A DNA stretch of 64,000 nucleotides from JARBUG01 sp035628915 (GCA_035628915.1 DASPIW010000015.1:1-64000); one strand, 5' to 3'. Positions 23,822 through 33,395 are shown, numbered from the stretch's first letter. Notes: generated from the letters alone by a model not told the origin. Program-made: numbers and translations.

Positions 23822-24718
23822 TCACGTTTCAGCCGCAGCCTCGGGCTTCGCTGCCGGCGCTGCGGGGCGCCCGCTCACCAGCCCGACGCTGCCCAGAATC
23901 AGGCCGAACCCCAGCACATGCGCCAGCCCAAGCGGCTCCTTTAGCAGCACCGCCGCCCAGAGCATGCCGAACGCCGGCGAAAGGAAGGTCACCAGCGTCG
24001 CACGGGTCGGCCCGGCGTTCACGATCAGGTAGAAGTACAGCAGATAGGCGAAGGCGGTGCACAGGACTGCGAGACCAATCGTGCTGCCGATGGCCAGCCC
24101 CCCGGGCGCCGCCCCGGGCAGGGCAAATGGTGTCAGGGGCATCAGGAGCGCCGCAGCAAAGAGTTGACTATAGGTGGAAAGCGCCTGCGGGTTGCCCGCC
24201 TTCATTTTGACCTTGGTGTAAACGGCGGCGGCGCCGTACGAGACAGCCGCCAGCAGGGAGGCACCGGCCGCAACGAAGGTGTTGGAGGTCCAGGGCAGGG
24301 GGCCCAGGCCCACCAGGGCGGCCACCCCGCTGATGCCCAGGAGAATGCCCAGTACCTTGCGGAGCGTCAGGCTCTCCCCGAGGAAAGCCGCCGCGACCAG
24401 GGCGCCGAAGAGCGGCGTGGTGGCGTTTAGGGTCGCCGTCACCGATGCGGGCAGATAGAGCGATGCGGTAGCGATCAGCAGAAACGGCAGGGCTGAGTTG
24501 ATCGCGCCGATGACCAGGTAGTGGCGCCAGTGGGAGCCGAGGGGCGGGAGCGACCGGGTGGCGAAGCCGTAGGCCAGCAGCAGCAGACCGGCGACCAAAA
24601 CCCGCAGCTCGATCAGCAGGATCGGCCCCAGCTCCGGGGCGGCGATGCGCATGAAGATGAACGACCCGCCCCACAGCGCAGACAGCAGGAGCAGGACGCC
24701 CAGTTGTCTCGGTGTCAC
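23822..24718 (-). CDS. EamA/DMT-superfamily transporter
   Basis: 298 residues, ten predicted membrane helices in two EamA repeats (residues about 5-140 and 150-285). SALWGGSFIFMRIA at the N-terminus and LGESLTLRKVLGILLGISGV at the end of the first repeat are typical of drug/metabolite exporters. Its GTG overlaps the adaB stop by 4 bases, so it is the third gene of an adaA-adaB-eamA operon. It may export a toxic metabolite; the substrate is unknown. Confidence 0.85.
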   Translation of the reverse strand: MTPRQLGVLLLLSALWGGSFIFMRIAAPELGPILLIELRVLVAGLLLLAYGFATRSLPPLGSHWRHYLVIGAINSALPFLLIATASLYLPASVTATLNATTPLFGALVAAAFLGESLTLRKVLGILLGISGVAALVGLGPLPWTSNTFVAAGASLLAAVSYGAAAVYTKVKMKAGNPQALSTYSQLFAAALLMPLTPFALPGAAPGGLAIGSTIGLAVLCTAFAYLLYFYLIVNAGPTRATLVTFLSPAFGMLWAAVLLKEPLGLAHVLGFGLILGSVGLVSGRPAAPAAKPEAAAET

Positions 24719-25263
24719 CGGTTTCCCTCCGCATCCAGCAGCAGTTCAGGCTGGCGGGCCCGGCCCTCCAGCTCCAGGAGCCGCTGCTTCAGCTCCAGCC
24801 CCCCGGCGTACCCGGTCAGCGTGCCGTTGCTGCCGATCACCCGGTGGCAAGGCACGATGACGGGCACGGGGTTGGCGCCGTTGGCGGCGCCAACGGCGCG
24901 GACCGCCTTGGGCCTGGCGATCTGGGCGGCGATCTGGCCGTAAGAGCGGGTCTGACCAAAGGGAATCGTCGTCAGGGCCTGCCAGACTTCCCGCTGGAAC
25001 GGGGTGCCCCGCATGTCCAGCGGCAGGTCGAATTCCGTGAGCGTGCGGTCGAAGTAAGCCGCAAGCTGGCGGGCGACCGGCTCCAGGCCGGGACCGGCGT
25101 CGACCACGCTCGCTTCACGCTCCCAGCGGCGAATCCACTCGTGGCACCACTCCAGCGGTTCGAGGGGGAACGTGAGCCGGGCCAGCCCCTCCGGGGTGAT
25201 GACGGCTCCGAAAACGCCTGCTGCTGTCGGGATCTGCGCAAAAATCACTTCACGATATGGCAT
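24715..25263 (-). CDS. adaB: Methylated-DNA-protein-cysteine methyltransferase (AdaB/Ogt type)
   Basis: 182 residues from the ATG at 25263 (CGGAGGAACAGC upstream). A suicide enzyme that takes the methyl group from O6-methylguanine. The acceptor Cys139 is in IVPCHRV, with the DNA-binding GTPFQREVWQAL and RAVGAANGANP motifs in normal positions. It overlaps the 3' end of adaA by 14 bases, the same order as the adaA-adaB pair of Bacillus subtilis. A longer frame upstream is simply antisense/alternate reading through adaA. Confidence 0.9.
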   Translation of the reverse strand: MPYREVIFAQIPTAAGVFGAVITPEGLARLTFPLEPLEWCHEWIRRWEREASVVDAGPGLEPVARQLAAYFDRTLTEFDLPLDMRGTPFQREVWQALTTIPFGQTRSYGQIAAQIARPKAVRAVGAANGANPVPVIVPCHRVIGSNGTLTGYAGGLELKQRLLELEGRARQPELLLDAEGNR

Positions 25264-25822
25264 CCTGCTGTTCCTCCGTTTGCTGCCGATACTCGCCGGG
25301 CGAAGCGCCCAAGAACCGCCGGAAGGCGGCGTAAAAGCTGCTGGTCGATTCAAAGCCGACGGCCGCCGCCACGTCGAGAATGGCCGCGTCGCCGGTGCGC
25401 AACAGTTCGGCGGCCCGTTCCGCCCGCCGCTGCCGAATGAAGTCATCGGGGGTCAGGCCGGTATGCGTGCGGAAAAGGCGCCCCAGGTAAGCCGGGCTCA
25501 GACCCACCGTGCGGGCCAGAGACGCCGGCGTGACCGACTCCAGCTGGGCGCCGGCCACGGCCCGGGCCTGCTCGATAATGCCGGTTTCGTACTCGGCCCG
25601 TCCGCCGGGCAGGTCGGTCCGGCAGCGCTTGCAGGGCCGGAAGCCCGCCGCCCGCGCTGCTTCTCGGCTCACAAAGAAGCGGATATTCTCCCGTTTCGGC
25701 GTTTTCGCCGGACAGGAGGGGAAGCAGAAGATACCCGTCGAGGTGACGCCCAGGAAGAACCGGCCATCGAACGCCGGGTCCTTGCGCTGTACCGCTTCCC
25801 ACATTTGATCCTCCGTGAGCAT
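25250..25822 (-). CDS. adaA: AdaA-type methylphosphotriester acceptor and AraC regulator
   Basis: 190 residues from the ATG at 25822 (AGGAGGTGCGGCC upstream). Residues 1-72 are the Ada zinc domain with Cys33, Cys37, Cys64 and Cys67; one Cys accepts methyl groups from DNA phosphotriesters. Residues about 85-185 are an AraC-type double helix-turn-helix (VGLSPAYLGRLFRTHTGLTPDDF and VGFESTSSFYAAFRRFLG motifs). By analogy it activates its own operon when methylated. Split from the O6-methylguanine enzyme, which is the next gene. Confidence 0.9.
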   Translation of the reverse strand: MLTEDQMWEAVQRKDPAFDGRFFLGVTSTGIFCFPSCPAKTPKRENIRFFVSREAARAAGFRPCKRCRTDLPGGRAEYETGIIEQARAVAGAQLESVTPASLARTVGLSPAYLGRLFRTHTGLTPDDFIRQRRAERAAELLRTGDAAILDVAAAVGFESTSSFYAAFRRFLGASPGEYRQQTEEQQDAIS

Positions 25823-25893
25823 GGCCGCACCTCCTGTGCTGAGCATACCACGGCGCCGACCCGCCTGACTTCCGGAATCGCGCGCTGGCAATG

Positions 25894-25928
25894 CGAAAAA
25901 ACGAAGCGGCGTCGTCCTGACGCCGCCT
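25894..25928 (-). terminator. Terminator of radical SAM gene
   Basis: On the minus strand: stem GGCGGCGTC-AGGAC-GACGCCGC followed by TTCGTTTTTTC. Confidence 0.85.
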
Positions 25929-25944
25929 CCGTAGGGAGATGAAC

Positions 25945-27759
25945 TCAGTCGGAACTCTCCGGCACTGCAGTCGAAGCCGGCGCCCACTGGTACCGCCGCT
26001 TCTTCCACCGCAGCCATGCCAGCGAAATCTCCTCAAAGAAGAGATCGACCATCAGCCGTGCAAGGCCTGCGGGCCGCAGCTGCCAGCGGCGCCCGCCCCA
26101 CGACACGAAATCCGTCTGCTTGTATACCCGGCGACTGTTCACCGCAGCCGCTTCGGCTTTCAGCGCGATCATGGCCTGATCCCGCTCCGCCGCGGGCAGC
26201 CGGCACGCATCGTCAATGCGCCGCATCAGGCTCCGGGCGGTTTCGATCAGATCCAGGGTCCGGCCGGCCGACTCCTTGGACTCCAGCCCCAGCTCGGCCT
26301 TGATCTCCGTCAGGCGGGCCGTGGCGGCATAGGTGGTCTCTGCCACCTGTTCGGCGGTCATCGTGTCGCTGTCGTAGTTTAGAATCTGCGCCCAGGTGGG
26401 GCTGGTCAGCCGCTGCCGGTGCTCCTCCAGAGTCCTGGCCTTCAGCTTATAGCCATACTTCTCCGGATGCTCGAACGCCGGGCTGCCCGGATCAAGGAAC
26501 GGTGCCAGGGGCGCCACGTAAATCTGCAGTTTGCTGCCGAACTTCTGCAGCAGGTGGCGGGCATACTCCATGGAGGCCATGGCCGACTGGGGCGTCTGGC
26601 GGGGAATGCCGACCATAAAGTAGATATCAAGGCGGTGGCAGCCGTGCGCCAGGGCTGAGGCGATCGTCTCCTCCACCTGTTCGTTGGTGATGGGGAACTT
26701 GCCATTGAGCCGCCGCAGCTCGTCGTCATGCGTCTCGAGGGTCATTTCCAGGCTGAACCGGGGCACGTTGCGCCGCACGTCGGCAAAGAAATCGTCGCCG
26801 GCGTACGTGAACAGCTCCAGCACGATCTCGTTTTGGATATGCTCGGCGCCCAGGGCCTCCAGCACCTGATACGCGTATTCCTTTCCGCCCATGCGCAGGT
26901 CATGGATGACGAAGATGGGCGCCCGGCTGAACCTGCTGATGAAGCGGGCGTCCTCCGCCAGCTTTTCCGGCGACCGGAAGGCAGGGCGCGCCCGATTGCA
27001 GATCTTGCCGTAGGCGGCTGCCGATCCTCCGCAAATGGAGCAGTGCTGGGTGCAGCCCCGCGAAATCAGCAGGGCCGTCATGGGATACTCCAGCCACCGG
27101 ACATAAGGTACAATATTGTGCAGGTTCCAATACTTGAAGACCGATCGCATCGAGTAGCGGTAGGCCGGCAGATTGGTGTGGTCCAGGTCATCCGGCACAT
27201 GCGTGAGCGGGTTGATGACCACCGTGCCGTCGAGCCGCTTCCAAGTCAGATTTGGAACGCCATCGACGGGCAGGCCGGTGCGGAGGCGGCGAACCAGCTC
27301 AAGTACCGGTTCCTCCGTCGAATCGCCCCGCACGACGAAGTTGACGTTGGGGTTGCGAATCAGCTCTTCATGGTAGTAAGACGCGCTGAGGCCGCCCATC
27401 ATCACCTGGGCGTCCGGGTGGTACTTCTTAATGAGCGCAGCCAGCGCAAGTGCGCCGTGGGCGTGGGGCAGCCAGTGCAGGTCGATGGCCCAGAGGTGCG
27501 GATTGTGCCGCCGAATCTGCTCTTCCGGATCGTACTTGGGATCCCTCAGCATGCGATAGGCGACGTTGATCAGCTGGACATGGTAGCCGGCCCGCTCAAG
27601 GCGGTCAGCGATGGAAGTAATGCCGACCGGATACATCTCAAAGACCGATGAGGACGGGACAACGTCGCTGATCGGTCCGAACAGGATCGTATCTTTGCGA
27701 AAGTCGTATACGCTGGGGGCATGGAGGAATATGACGTCGCGGCGAGTGAAGCCAGCCAC
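25945..27759 (-). CDS. B12-binding-domain radical SAM protein
   Basis: 604 residues from the GTG at 27759 (AAGGGGGT 7 bases upstream; a TTG 24 bases earlier is less likely). Residues about 40-190 form a cobalamin-binding-like Rossmann domain. The radical SAM cluster motif CxxxCxxC is RGCTQHCSICGG near residue 240, and the barrel continues to about 450. The C-terminal helical tail is rich in Arg and Trp. Similar proteins are annotated only as B12-binding radical SAM; candidate reactions are methyl transfer to unreactive carbon or ring rearrangement. It sits alone, with its own terminator, between the ada operon and hemD. The target is unknown. Confidence 0.85.
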   Translation of the reverse strand: MAGFTRRDVIFLHAPSVYDFRKDTILFGPISDVVPSSSVFEMYPVGITSIADRLERAGYHVQLINVAYRMLRDPKYDPEEQIRRHNPHLWAIDLHWLPHAHGALALAALIKKYHPDAQVMMGGLSASYYHEELIRNPNVNFVVRGDSTEEPVLELVRRLRTGLPVDGVPNLTWKRLDGTVVINPLTHVPDDLDHTNLPAYRYSMRSVFKYWNLHNIVPYVRWLEYPMTALLISRGCTQHCSICGGSAAAYGKICNRARPAFRSPEKLAEDARFISRFSRAPIFVIHDLRMGGKEYAYQVLEALGAEHIQNEIVLELFTYAGDDFFADVRRNVPRFSLEMTLETHDDELRRLNGKFPITNEQVEETIASALAHGCHRLDIYFMVGIPRQTPQSAMASMEYARHLLQKFGSKLQIYVAPLAPFLDPGSPAFEHPEKYGYKLKARTLEEHRQRLTSPTWAQILNYDSDTMTAEQVAETTYAATARLTEIKAELGLESKESAGRTLDLIETARSLMRRIDDACRLPAAERDQAMIALKAEAAAVNSRRVYKQTDFVSWGGRRWQLRPAGLARLMVDLFFEEISLAWLRWKKRRYQWAPASTAVPESSD

Positions 27760-27936
27760 TGCGAGACCCCCTTGGGGCAGCAAAGGTTATCAAATTACAA
27801 ATAAATCTTACCTCGTGCGAAAAGGAAGAACCATGGACCATAACACCCATTAGGAGCGCCTTCGTCATAGGCAACCGGGTCACTCGGATACGGTAATTTT
27901 CGTGTTTCAGGCTGATATTCCGTCGGGGGTAGACTT

Positions 27937-27945
27937 TGGTATACT
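27937..27945 (+). promoter_or_regulatory. hemD promoter (extended -10)
   Basis: TGGTATACT (TATACT at 27940-27945 with the TGn extension) lies about 36 bases before the hemD start. The -35 region is poor. It gives hemD-hemB their own promoter, away from hemA. Confidence 0.6.
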
Positions 27946-27980
27946 TGGACAGGCAGTCCCGTTGCAATGGGGGAGTCTGA

Positions 27981-28796
27981 GTGAACGAGACGCTACCCTT
28001 GACCGGCAAATGCATTCTGATCACGCGCGCCAGGAGCCAGGCGCCGGCCCTGGCTGCGCACATTGAAGCTCTGGGCGGCAAGGTTTGGGAGTTCCCTGTC
28101 ATTACCATTCTGGATCCGCCGTCATGGGCGCCGCTCGATGCGGCGGTTGCCCGGCTGGCGGTCTACCGCTGGCTGGTGATCACCAGCCCCAACGGTGCGG
28201 AGAGATTCGCCGCCCGTTTGGCAGCCGCAGGCAAGGGGCCGGTGGCCCTGGCCGGGGTCAAGGTGGCGGCCGTCGGGCCGGCTACGGCCCGGGCGCTGGC
28301 GGCGGTGGGCATCGCGGTTGATCTGCTGCCGGCCGAAGCCAGGGGGGCGGCGCTGCCCGCAGCCCTGGCGCCGCACGTGCAGCCCGGCGACCGGATATTG
28401 ATGGCTCGGGCGGACCTGGCCGATCCGGGTCCGGCGGAAGCCCTGCGAGCCATGGGCTGCGAGGTTGATGATCTCGTCGCATACCGCACGGTGCCGGCCG
28501 GCGGCGACGTGGTGCAGCTGCGTTCCGCCCTGCGGGCGGGGGAGATTCATTATGTTACCCTAACATCCTCCTCGACGGTGAACAACCTGCTGGAGCGCCT
28601 TGGCGGCCGGGAATGGCTGGAAAGCACCCGCATCGCCGTTATGGGGCCCGAGACAAAGAAAGCGGCCCTGGCCGCCGGGCTGACGGTTCATGTTATTGCG
28701 GAGCAGGTGAGCCTGGAGGGTTTGGTGAACGCCATTGTGGCAGACCTATGTGGGCGCGGTCGGCGTCCGGGTGGCAGCCCCCCCGCTGGCCCATGA
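27981..28796 (+). CDS. hemD: Uroporphyrinogen-III synthase
   Basis: 271 residues. It cyclises hydroxymethylbilane with inversion of ring D. Low sequence conservation is normal for this family; supporting features are the N-terminal GKCILITRARSQAPALAAHIEALGG, VITSPNGAERFAARL, and YVTLTSSSTVNNLLERLG in the second domain. The GTG at 27981 follows GGGGGAGTCTGA. It is followed by hemB after 156 bases in which no gene was seen. Confidence 0.9.
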   Translation: MNETLPLTGKCILITRARSQAPALAAHIEALGGKVWEFPVITILDPPSWAPLDAAVARLAVYRWLVITSPNGAERFAARLAAAGKGPVALAGVKVAAVGPATARALAAVGIAVDLLPAEARGAALPAALAPHVQPGDRILMARADLADPGPAEALRAMGCEVDDLVAYRTVPAGGDVVQLRSALRAGEIHYVTLTSSSTVNNLLERLGGREWLESTRIAVMGPETKKAALAAGLTVHVIAEQVSLEGLVNAIVADLCGRGRRPGGSPPAGP

Positions 28797-28952
28797 GGCT
28801 GCGTTAACGGGCCGTAGGCTTTTGTCGGGTTCGCCGGAATCGGAAACCGGTCTCGGGTATGGTGTTCAGGGACGCACCACCCGGTCGCCTCCGGCTCGCT
28901 GTCCCGCAATTCCTGAACTAATGAAGGTTATCTAGGGAGGTAACTTAAGCCC

Positions 28953-29933
28953 ATGCAATTCCCAACCGCACGGCCGCGGCGTTTGCGGCAGACGGAGACG
29001 CTTCGGCGGATGGTTCGCGAGACCGTTTTGACCAAGAACGACCTGATTCTGCCCCTGTTCGTCGCTCCGGGCAAGGGCGTCAAGCATGAGATCTCAGCCA
29101 TGCCCGGCAACTACCACTGGTCGACGGATACCATCCTCTCCGAAATCGAAGAGATGCTGAAGCTGGGCGTTCGCTCGACCATCCTCTTTGGACTGCCGGA
29201 GTCCAAAGATGAGGTCGGCAGCGGCGCCTACCATGAGCATGGCATCGTGCAGCAGGCGATTCGGGCGATCAAGTCCCGGTTTCCCGAGATGTACGTGGTA
29301 ACAGACGTCTGCATGTGCGAGTACACTTCGCATGGTCACTGCGGCATCATCAAGGGTGATACGGTCGACAATGACCCGACGCTTGACTTGCTGGCCATGA
29401 CGGCTGTCAGCCACGCCGCGGCGGGCGCCGACATGGTCGCCCCGAGCGACATGATGGACGGCCGGGTGGCCGCCATTCGGGAAGGCCTCGATGCGAAGGG
29501 GTTCCAGAACGTGCCGATCATGGCCTACAGCGCCAAGTACGCCAGCGCCTACTACGGACCCTTCCGCGTCGCCGCCGACAGCGCGCCCGCCTTCGGAGAC
29601 CGCCGCTCCTATCAGATGGACCCCGGCAACGCCCGGGAGGCGCTGCGGGAGACGGAAATGGATATCATGGAGGGCGCCGACATCGTCATGGTCAAGCCCG
29701 CCCTGGCCTACATGGACATCATCTACCGGGTCAAGGAGGCGTTCGACCTGCCGGTCGCCTGCTACAACGTGTCGGGCGAGTTCGCCATGGTCAAAGCGGC
29801 TGCCGCCAACGGCTGGATCGACGAGCGCCGTACGGTGATGGAGACCATGCTGGGGTTCAAGCGGGCGGGCGCCGACATCATCCTGACATACCACGCCAAG
29901 GATGTGGCCCGCTGGCTTGACGAAGAACGCTAA
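28953..29933 (+). CDS. hemB: Delta-aminolevulinic acid dehydratase (porphobilinogen synthase)
   Basis: 326 residues. It condenses two 5-aminolevulinate molecules into porphobilinogen. Schiff-base lysines are Lys195 (YSAKYAS) and Lys248 (MVKPALAY). Cys120, Cys122 and Cys130 in [14 protein letters not shown] form the three-Cys zinc site, so this is a zinc-dependent form. The ATG at 28953 follows AGGGAGGTAAC. A long hairpin terminator follows. With hemA, hemC and hemD this covers most of the route to uroporphyrinogen III. Confidence 0.96.
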   Translation: MQFPTARPRRLRQTETLRRMVRETVLTKNDLILPLFVAPGKGVKHEISAMPGNYHWSTDTILSEIEEMLKLGVRSTILFGLPESKDEVGSGAYHEHGIVQQAIRAIKSRFPEMYVVTDVCMCEYTSHGHCGIIKGDTVDNDPTLDLLAMTAVSHAAAGADMVAPSDMMDGRVAAIREGLDAKGFQNVPIMAYSAKYASAYYGPFRVAADSAPAFGDRRSYQMDPGNAREALRETEMDIMEGADIVMVKPALAYMDIIYRVKEAFDLPVACYNVSGEFAMVKAAAANGWIDERRTVMETMLGFKRAGADIILTYHAKDVARWLDEER

Positions 29934-29937
29934 TGTG

Positions 29938-29977
29938 AAGACCCGGCGAGGCCGCTGCGGCCTCGCCGGGTCTTTTC
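29938..29977. terminator. Bidirectional terminator after hemB
   Basis: Stem of about 17 bp (AAGACCCGGCGAGGCCG with its complement, loop CTG) followed by TTTTC. It also serves the convergent pilX-like gene. Confidence 0.9.
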
Positions 29978-29981
29978 AATG

Positions 29982-31163
29982 CTAGCTGTGCCAACCGGTG
30001 AGAGCGGGGCCCGTCGGTGTTGAGCCGGATCCGGTGCTGACGGCGAGCGGGTAGAGAATCACGCCGTTCAAAACGTCAAAGCTGTCGCCCTGCAGGTTCC
30101 CGTGCACCGTCACCTGGTTGCCCAGAGAGAGCCGGTTTCCCGTCACCAGCGTCGACCAGATCTCCAAGTTGTTGCTCGAGCCGATATCGCCCTCAGCCAC
30201 AATGGCCACCGTGCACGCGCCGGAGCAGGTCAGGTCGCCTTCGACTTCCACCCGGCCCCCGACCACAAATGTGACATTTCCACTCACAGCGACCCCCTTC
30301 TTCGCGATGGACAGGTCTCCTGTAATGCGGACGATATCGTCTTCGTAGGTTTGGGTCCCGGAGAGGATCAGGCTGCCCGCGTGGGTCTGCGTGGCCTGAC
30401 TGTCGAGGTCGGGCGGGAGCATGGGGGTAAAGGAGGGGGCGGCCGGGCACGGGTGTTCCGGGGGGCTCCCCCAGTGGGCCGAATCGCACCAGCCGCCTGC
30501 CACGGTGGAGTTGTTGCCGAGGGAGACCATGCCGGTTGCCTCCAGTTTCCCCGTGCCCGCAATGGAAGCGCAGGGCGACCCGACGGTGCCGACGACACGC
30601 GAGTTGTTGTCCAATATGATGCTGCCCACGGAGTACATGTCGCCGCAGATGACCGAGTTGTTGTTGAACGCCAGGGAACCGTTGCTGTAAATGGCCTGCT
30701 GGTAGATTTGCTCCGGAATCCCGGGCGGCGGCGGCACGGGTTCTTCACCGCCCGGGCCTCCTCCGCCCGGCCCACCGCCCCCGGGGGTACCGGGCACCAT
30801 GCGCGCCGTGACGACCCGGGTGGTGTCGCCGACCTGGCCGGTACTGGTCACATCCAGCGATGCGTCCGGGTTTGTGGCGATGGCGACGCTGTAGCTGCCC
30901 GTCAGGCCCCCGGCGATGGGGAGCGTTTCGCTGAAGTTTGTCAGCGTCTCAAAGGTCAGGAGCTTCGCCAGCGACTGCTCAATGCCGGCATTTGCCATGT
31001 AGAAGGCCTGCTCCGATTCTACCGCCTGGCGGGAGAGGCGCAGGCCGGTCAGCGCCCAGCCCAGGGCAGCCGTTCCCAGCAGGGCCACAACCGCGAGCGA
31101 AATCAGGGTTGTAATCAGGATATATCCTTCGTGATTGTCGTGCGGCCTGCGATGTCTAATCAT
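29982..31163 (-). CDS. PilX-like pilus assembly protein with beta-helix-like C-terminal region
   Basis: 393 residues from the ATG at 31163 (GGGGGA upstream; the longer frame lacks a start signal). The N-terminus has a short leader followed by a single hydrophobic helix (EGYILITTLISLAVVALLG) and a Gln/Glu-rich amphipathic helix with AFYMANAGIEQSL, which is the PilX_N pattern. Residues 130-165 form a Gly/Pro-rich linker. Residues about 170-380 are strand-rich with repeated turns of 15-20 residues, like a right-handed beta-helix. It is probably a minor pilin-like priming or tip protein for the type IV pilus encoded from 31697. Cys residues in the C-terminal part could form disulfides. Confidence 0.75.
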   Translation of the reverse strand: MIRHRRPHDNHEGYILITTLISLAVVALLGTAALGWALTGLRLSRQAVESEQAFYMANAGIEQSLAKLLTFETLTNFSETLPIAGGLTGSYSVAIATNPDASLDVTSTGQVGDTTRVVTARMVPGTPGGGGPGGGGPGGEEPVPPPPGIPEQIYQQAIYSNGSLAFNNNSVICGDMYSVGSIILDNNSRVVGTVGSPCASIAGTGKLEATGMVSLGNNSTVAGGWCDSAHWGSPPEHPCPAAPSFTPMLPPDLDSQATQTHAGSLILSGTQTYEDDIVRITGDLSIAKKGVAVSGNVTFVVGGRVEVEGDLTCSGACTVAIVAEGDIGSSNNLEIWSTLVTGNRLSLGNQVTVHGNLQGDSFDVLNGVILYPLAVSTGSGSTPTGPALTGWHS

Positions 31164-31234
31164 TGGAAAATCCCCCAGAGTGAGAGCGTTGCACCGCATA
31201 GCGGTAATGTACGCCCTGCCTTCGGGGGATTCCT

Positions 31235-31483
31235 CTATACGCCCTGCCGGCGAATGCACCAGGTTGCGATAATCGATGCCAGCATGATGATGACGAAGAG
31301 CAACGATACACGCAGGCAGCCCATGCAACCCTTGCTGACGGCCCGGTCCATTTCGGGGGTGCTTCTGCGCACGTCCTCGGTCTCGACTTCCCGCATGACC
31401 TGCTGGGCATAGGGTTCGGGATCCGGCTTCTTCACCTTGCGGGTGATGCGGAACCGCCGGGATGGACGCTGATCGTCAGACAT
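31235..31483 (-). CDS. Small C-terminally membrane-anchored protein
   Basis: 82 residues. Charged N-terminal half (Arg/Lys/Glu-rich) and one hydrophobic segment (about residues 56-75) near the C-terminus, with Cys residues at both ends of that helix. AGGTG lies 7 bases before the ATG. It is the gene upstream of the pilX-like gene and divergent from pilB, so a pilus-related role is possible. No family recognised. Confidence 0.5.
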   Translation of the reverse strand: MSDDQRPSRRFRITRKVKKPDPEPYAQQVMREVETEDVRRSTPEMDRAVSKGCMGCLRVSLLFVIIMLASIIATWCIRRQGV

Positions 31484-31696
31484 GTTGGTTTCACCTGCCC
31501 TATGTGGCTGTCCCGAACGTTTGGACGCACAAAGCGCTGCATTGGTGACGGCGTATCGAGAAATAGACAGAATAGGAGAATGGTCAAACCCTACTGTCCC
31601 ATCGGTTTCCGGGCAGGAGCCATGCGAAAGTTGTCGAATGGAAGATACAGTCTTTCATGGAGTGTACAGTCTATTGGATGGGGGGTGGGGAGACCC

Positions 31697-33388
31697 ATGG
31701 CAGGTCCCCGCGGCGTGATGCGCCTGGGCGACACGCTGGTTGCGGCGAAGCTGATCACGCCGCGCCAACTCGAGTCGGCACTGGAGGCGCAAAAGAAGAC
31801 CGGCGGGCGGCTGGGCGAGGTTCTCATGCAGCTCGGATTTGTCACCGAGTTTGACATGTGCAACACGCTCGCCGACCAATTGGGCTATCCCTTCATCCCC
31901 AATCCGGAGGCGCAGCTGGACATCAGCGTTTCGGCCCTGATCAGCGAGGCGTTGGCCAAGAAGTACAACGCCGTCCCGCTGCGGTTCGAAGGCAATTCGC
32001 TGGTCGTGGCCATGTCCGACCCGCTCAACTTTCTGGCGATCGAAGACCTGTCGCTGCAGAGCGGCAGGCGGGTCAAGCCGGCCATTTCGCCGGAGAAGGC
32101 CGTCAAGCGGGCGATTCTGAAGGCGTATGCGCTTGCCGGCGCCCCGGTTGACGGCAGGGCTGGCACCCCGGGGCCCGGCGAGGCTACCGCCGTTCGGACC
32201 TACGACCTGGAAGAGGCTGACGAAACCGGCGTCGTCAAGCTGGTCAACAACCTGGTGGCCCAGGCGCTCAGCCAGCGCGCCACCGATATTCACATCGAGC
32301 CCGGCGAGTATCAGATTCGGGTTCGCTACCGGATTGACGGCCTTCTCGTGGAAGCCGCCCCGCTCTCCAAATCGCTCGCTCAGCCCGTCGTCTCCCGCAT
32401 CAAGATCATGTCCGGTATGGATATCGCTGAGCGACGGGTTCCCCAGGACGGCCGCATCGAAGTGGAGATGCAGGGGCGCCGGCTCGATTTGCGGGTCAAC
32501 ACCGTGCCCACCGTGTTTGGCGAGAAGATCGCCGTTCGCATTCTGGATCGAAGTGCCGCCCTGCTGGGCCTGGGAGAGCTTGGACTGCAGCCGGACGTGC
32601 TGGCGCAGATCCGGGCGCTGCTGGCCCGGCCCAACGGCATGTTCCTGGCCACCGGCCCCACCGGCAGCGGCAAGACGACGACCCTGATGGCCGCCCTCGG
32701 TGAGCTGAATCACGCCGACCGGCACATCATCACAGTCGAAGATCCGGTGGAGTATTATCTGCCCGGGGTCAACCAGGTGCAGGTGAACAACAAGGCAGGT
32801 CTGACGTTCGCAGCCGGCCTGCGGGCCTTCTTGCGTCAGGATCCGGATGTGATCATGGTCGGCGAGATCCGCGACGGTGAGACGGCCGACATCGCCGTGC
32901 GGGCCGCCCTGACGGGCCATATGGTCCTCAGCACCGTTCACACGAATCAGGCCGCCGGCACTCCCGGCCGCCTGGTGGATATGGGGATTGAGCCGTTCCT
33001 GCTGGCGTCGTCGCTGGCGGGGATTCTGGCGCAGCGGCTGGTCCGGCGGCTCTGCCCCCGGTGCCGTGGCCCGTATGTGCCCACCCCTGACGACCCGGAT
33101 TACCCGCTGCTGGCAAGTGCCGGTCTGACGGGCGTCGAATTGTACCGGCCGCAGGGCTGCGGCCACTGCGACCGCACCGGCTACAGCGGGCGCATTTCGC
33201 TGGTGGAACTGCTGCCCGTGACCGGGGCGATCCGGGAGTGCATTACGCGGCGGGCGACGGCGGCGGAACTGCAGGAAGAGGCCGCAAAATCCGGTATGCG
33301 GACGCTCTGGCAGGATGGCCTGATCAAGGCAGCCGCGGGTCAGACGACGCTGGAGCAGGTCAAGCGGGTTGCCTTTGCGGAGGGATGA
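31697..33388 (+). CDS. pilB: Type IV pilus extension ATPase
   Basis: 563 residues from the ATG at 31697 (GGTGGGGAG upstream; the frame extends further without a site). It powers pilin polymerisation. N-terminal MshEN/GspE_N domain (residues 10-150), then the ATPase core: Walker A GPTGSGKTT (about 319-327), Asp box VEDPVEYYLPG, Walker B DPDVIMVGEIRD, His box LSTVHTNQA, and a tetracysteine zinc site (CPRC ... CGHC) near residues 455-495. The 31484-31696 leader was examined for a c-di-GMP riboswitch; none was convincing. Confidence 0.93.
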   Translation: MAGPRGVMRLGDTLVAAKLITPRQLESALEAQKKTGGRLGEVLMQLGFVTEFDMCNTLADQLGYPFIPNPEAQLDISVSALISEALAKKYNAVPLRFEGNSLVVAMSDPLNFLAIEDLSLQSGRRVKPAISPEKAVKRAILKAYALAGAPVDGRAGTPGPGEATAVRTYDLEEADETGVVKLVNNLVAQALSQRATDIHIEPGEYQIRVRYRIDGLLVEAAPLSKSLAQPVVSRIKIMSGMDIAERRVPQDGRIEVEMQGRRLDLRVNTVPTVFGEKIAVRILDRSAALLGLGELGLQPDVLAQIRALLARPNGMFLATGPTGSGKTTTLMAALGELNHADRHIITVEDPVEYYLPGVNQVQVNNKAGLTFAAGLRAFLRQDPDVIMVGEIRDGETADIAVRAALTGHMVLSTVHTNQAAGTPGRLVDMGIEPFLLASSLAGILAQRLVRRLCPRCRGPYVPTPDDPDYPLLASAGLTGVELYRPQGCGHCDRTGYSGRISLVELLPVTGAIRECITRRATAAELQEEAAKSGMRTLWQDGLIKAAAGQTTLEQVKRVAFAEG

Positions 33389-33395
33389 TCAACAC

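Noticed and set aside
31490..31696. c-di-GMP riboswitch upstream of pilB
   Set aside because: Some bulge-like motifs are present, but the conserved aptamer core of neither c-di-GMP class could be found.
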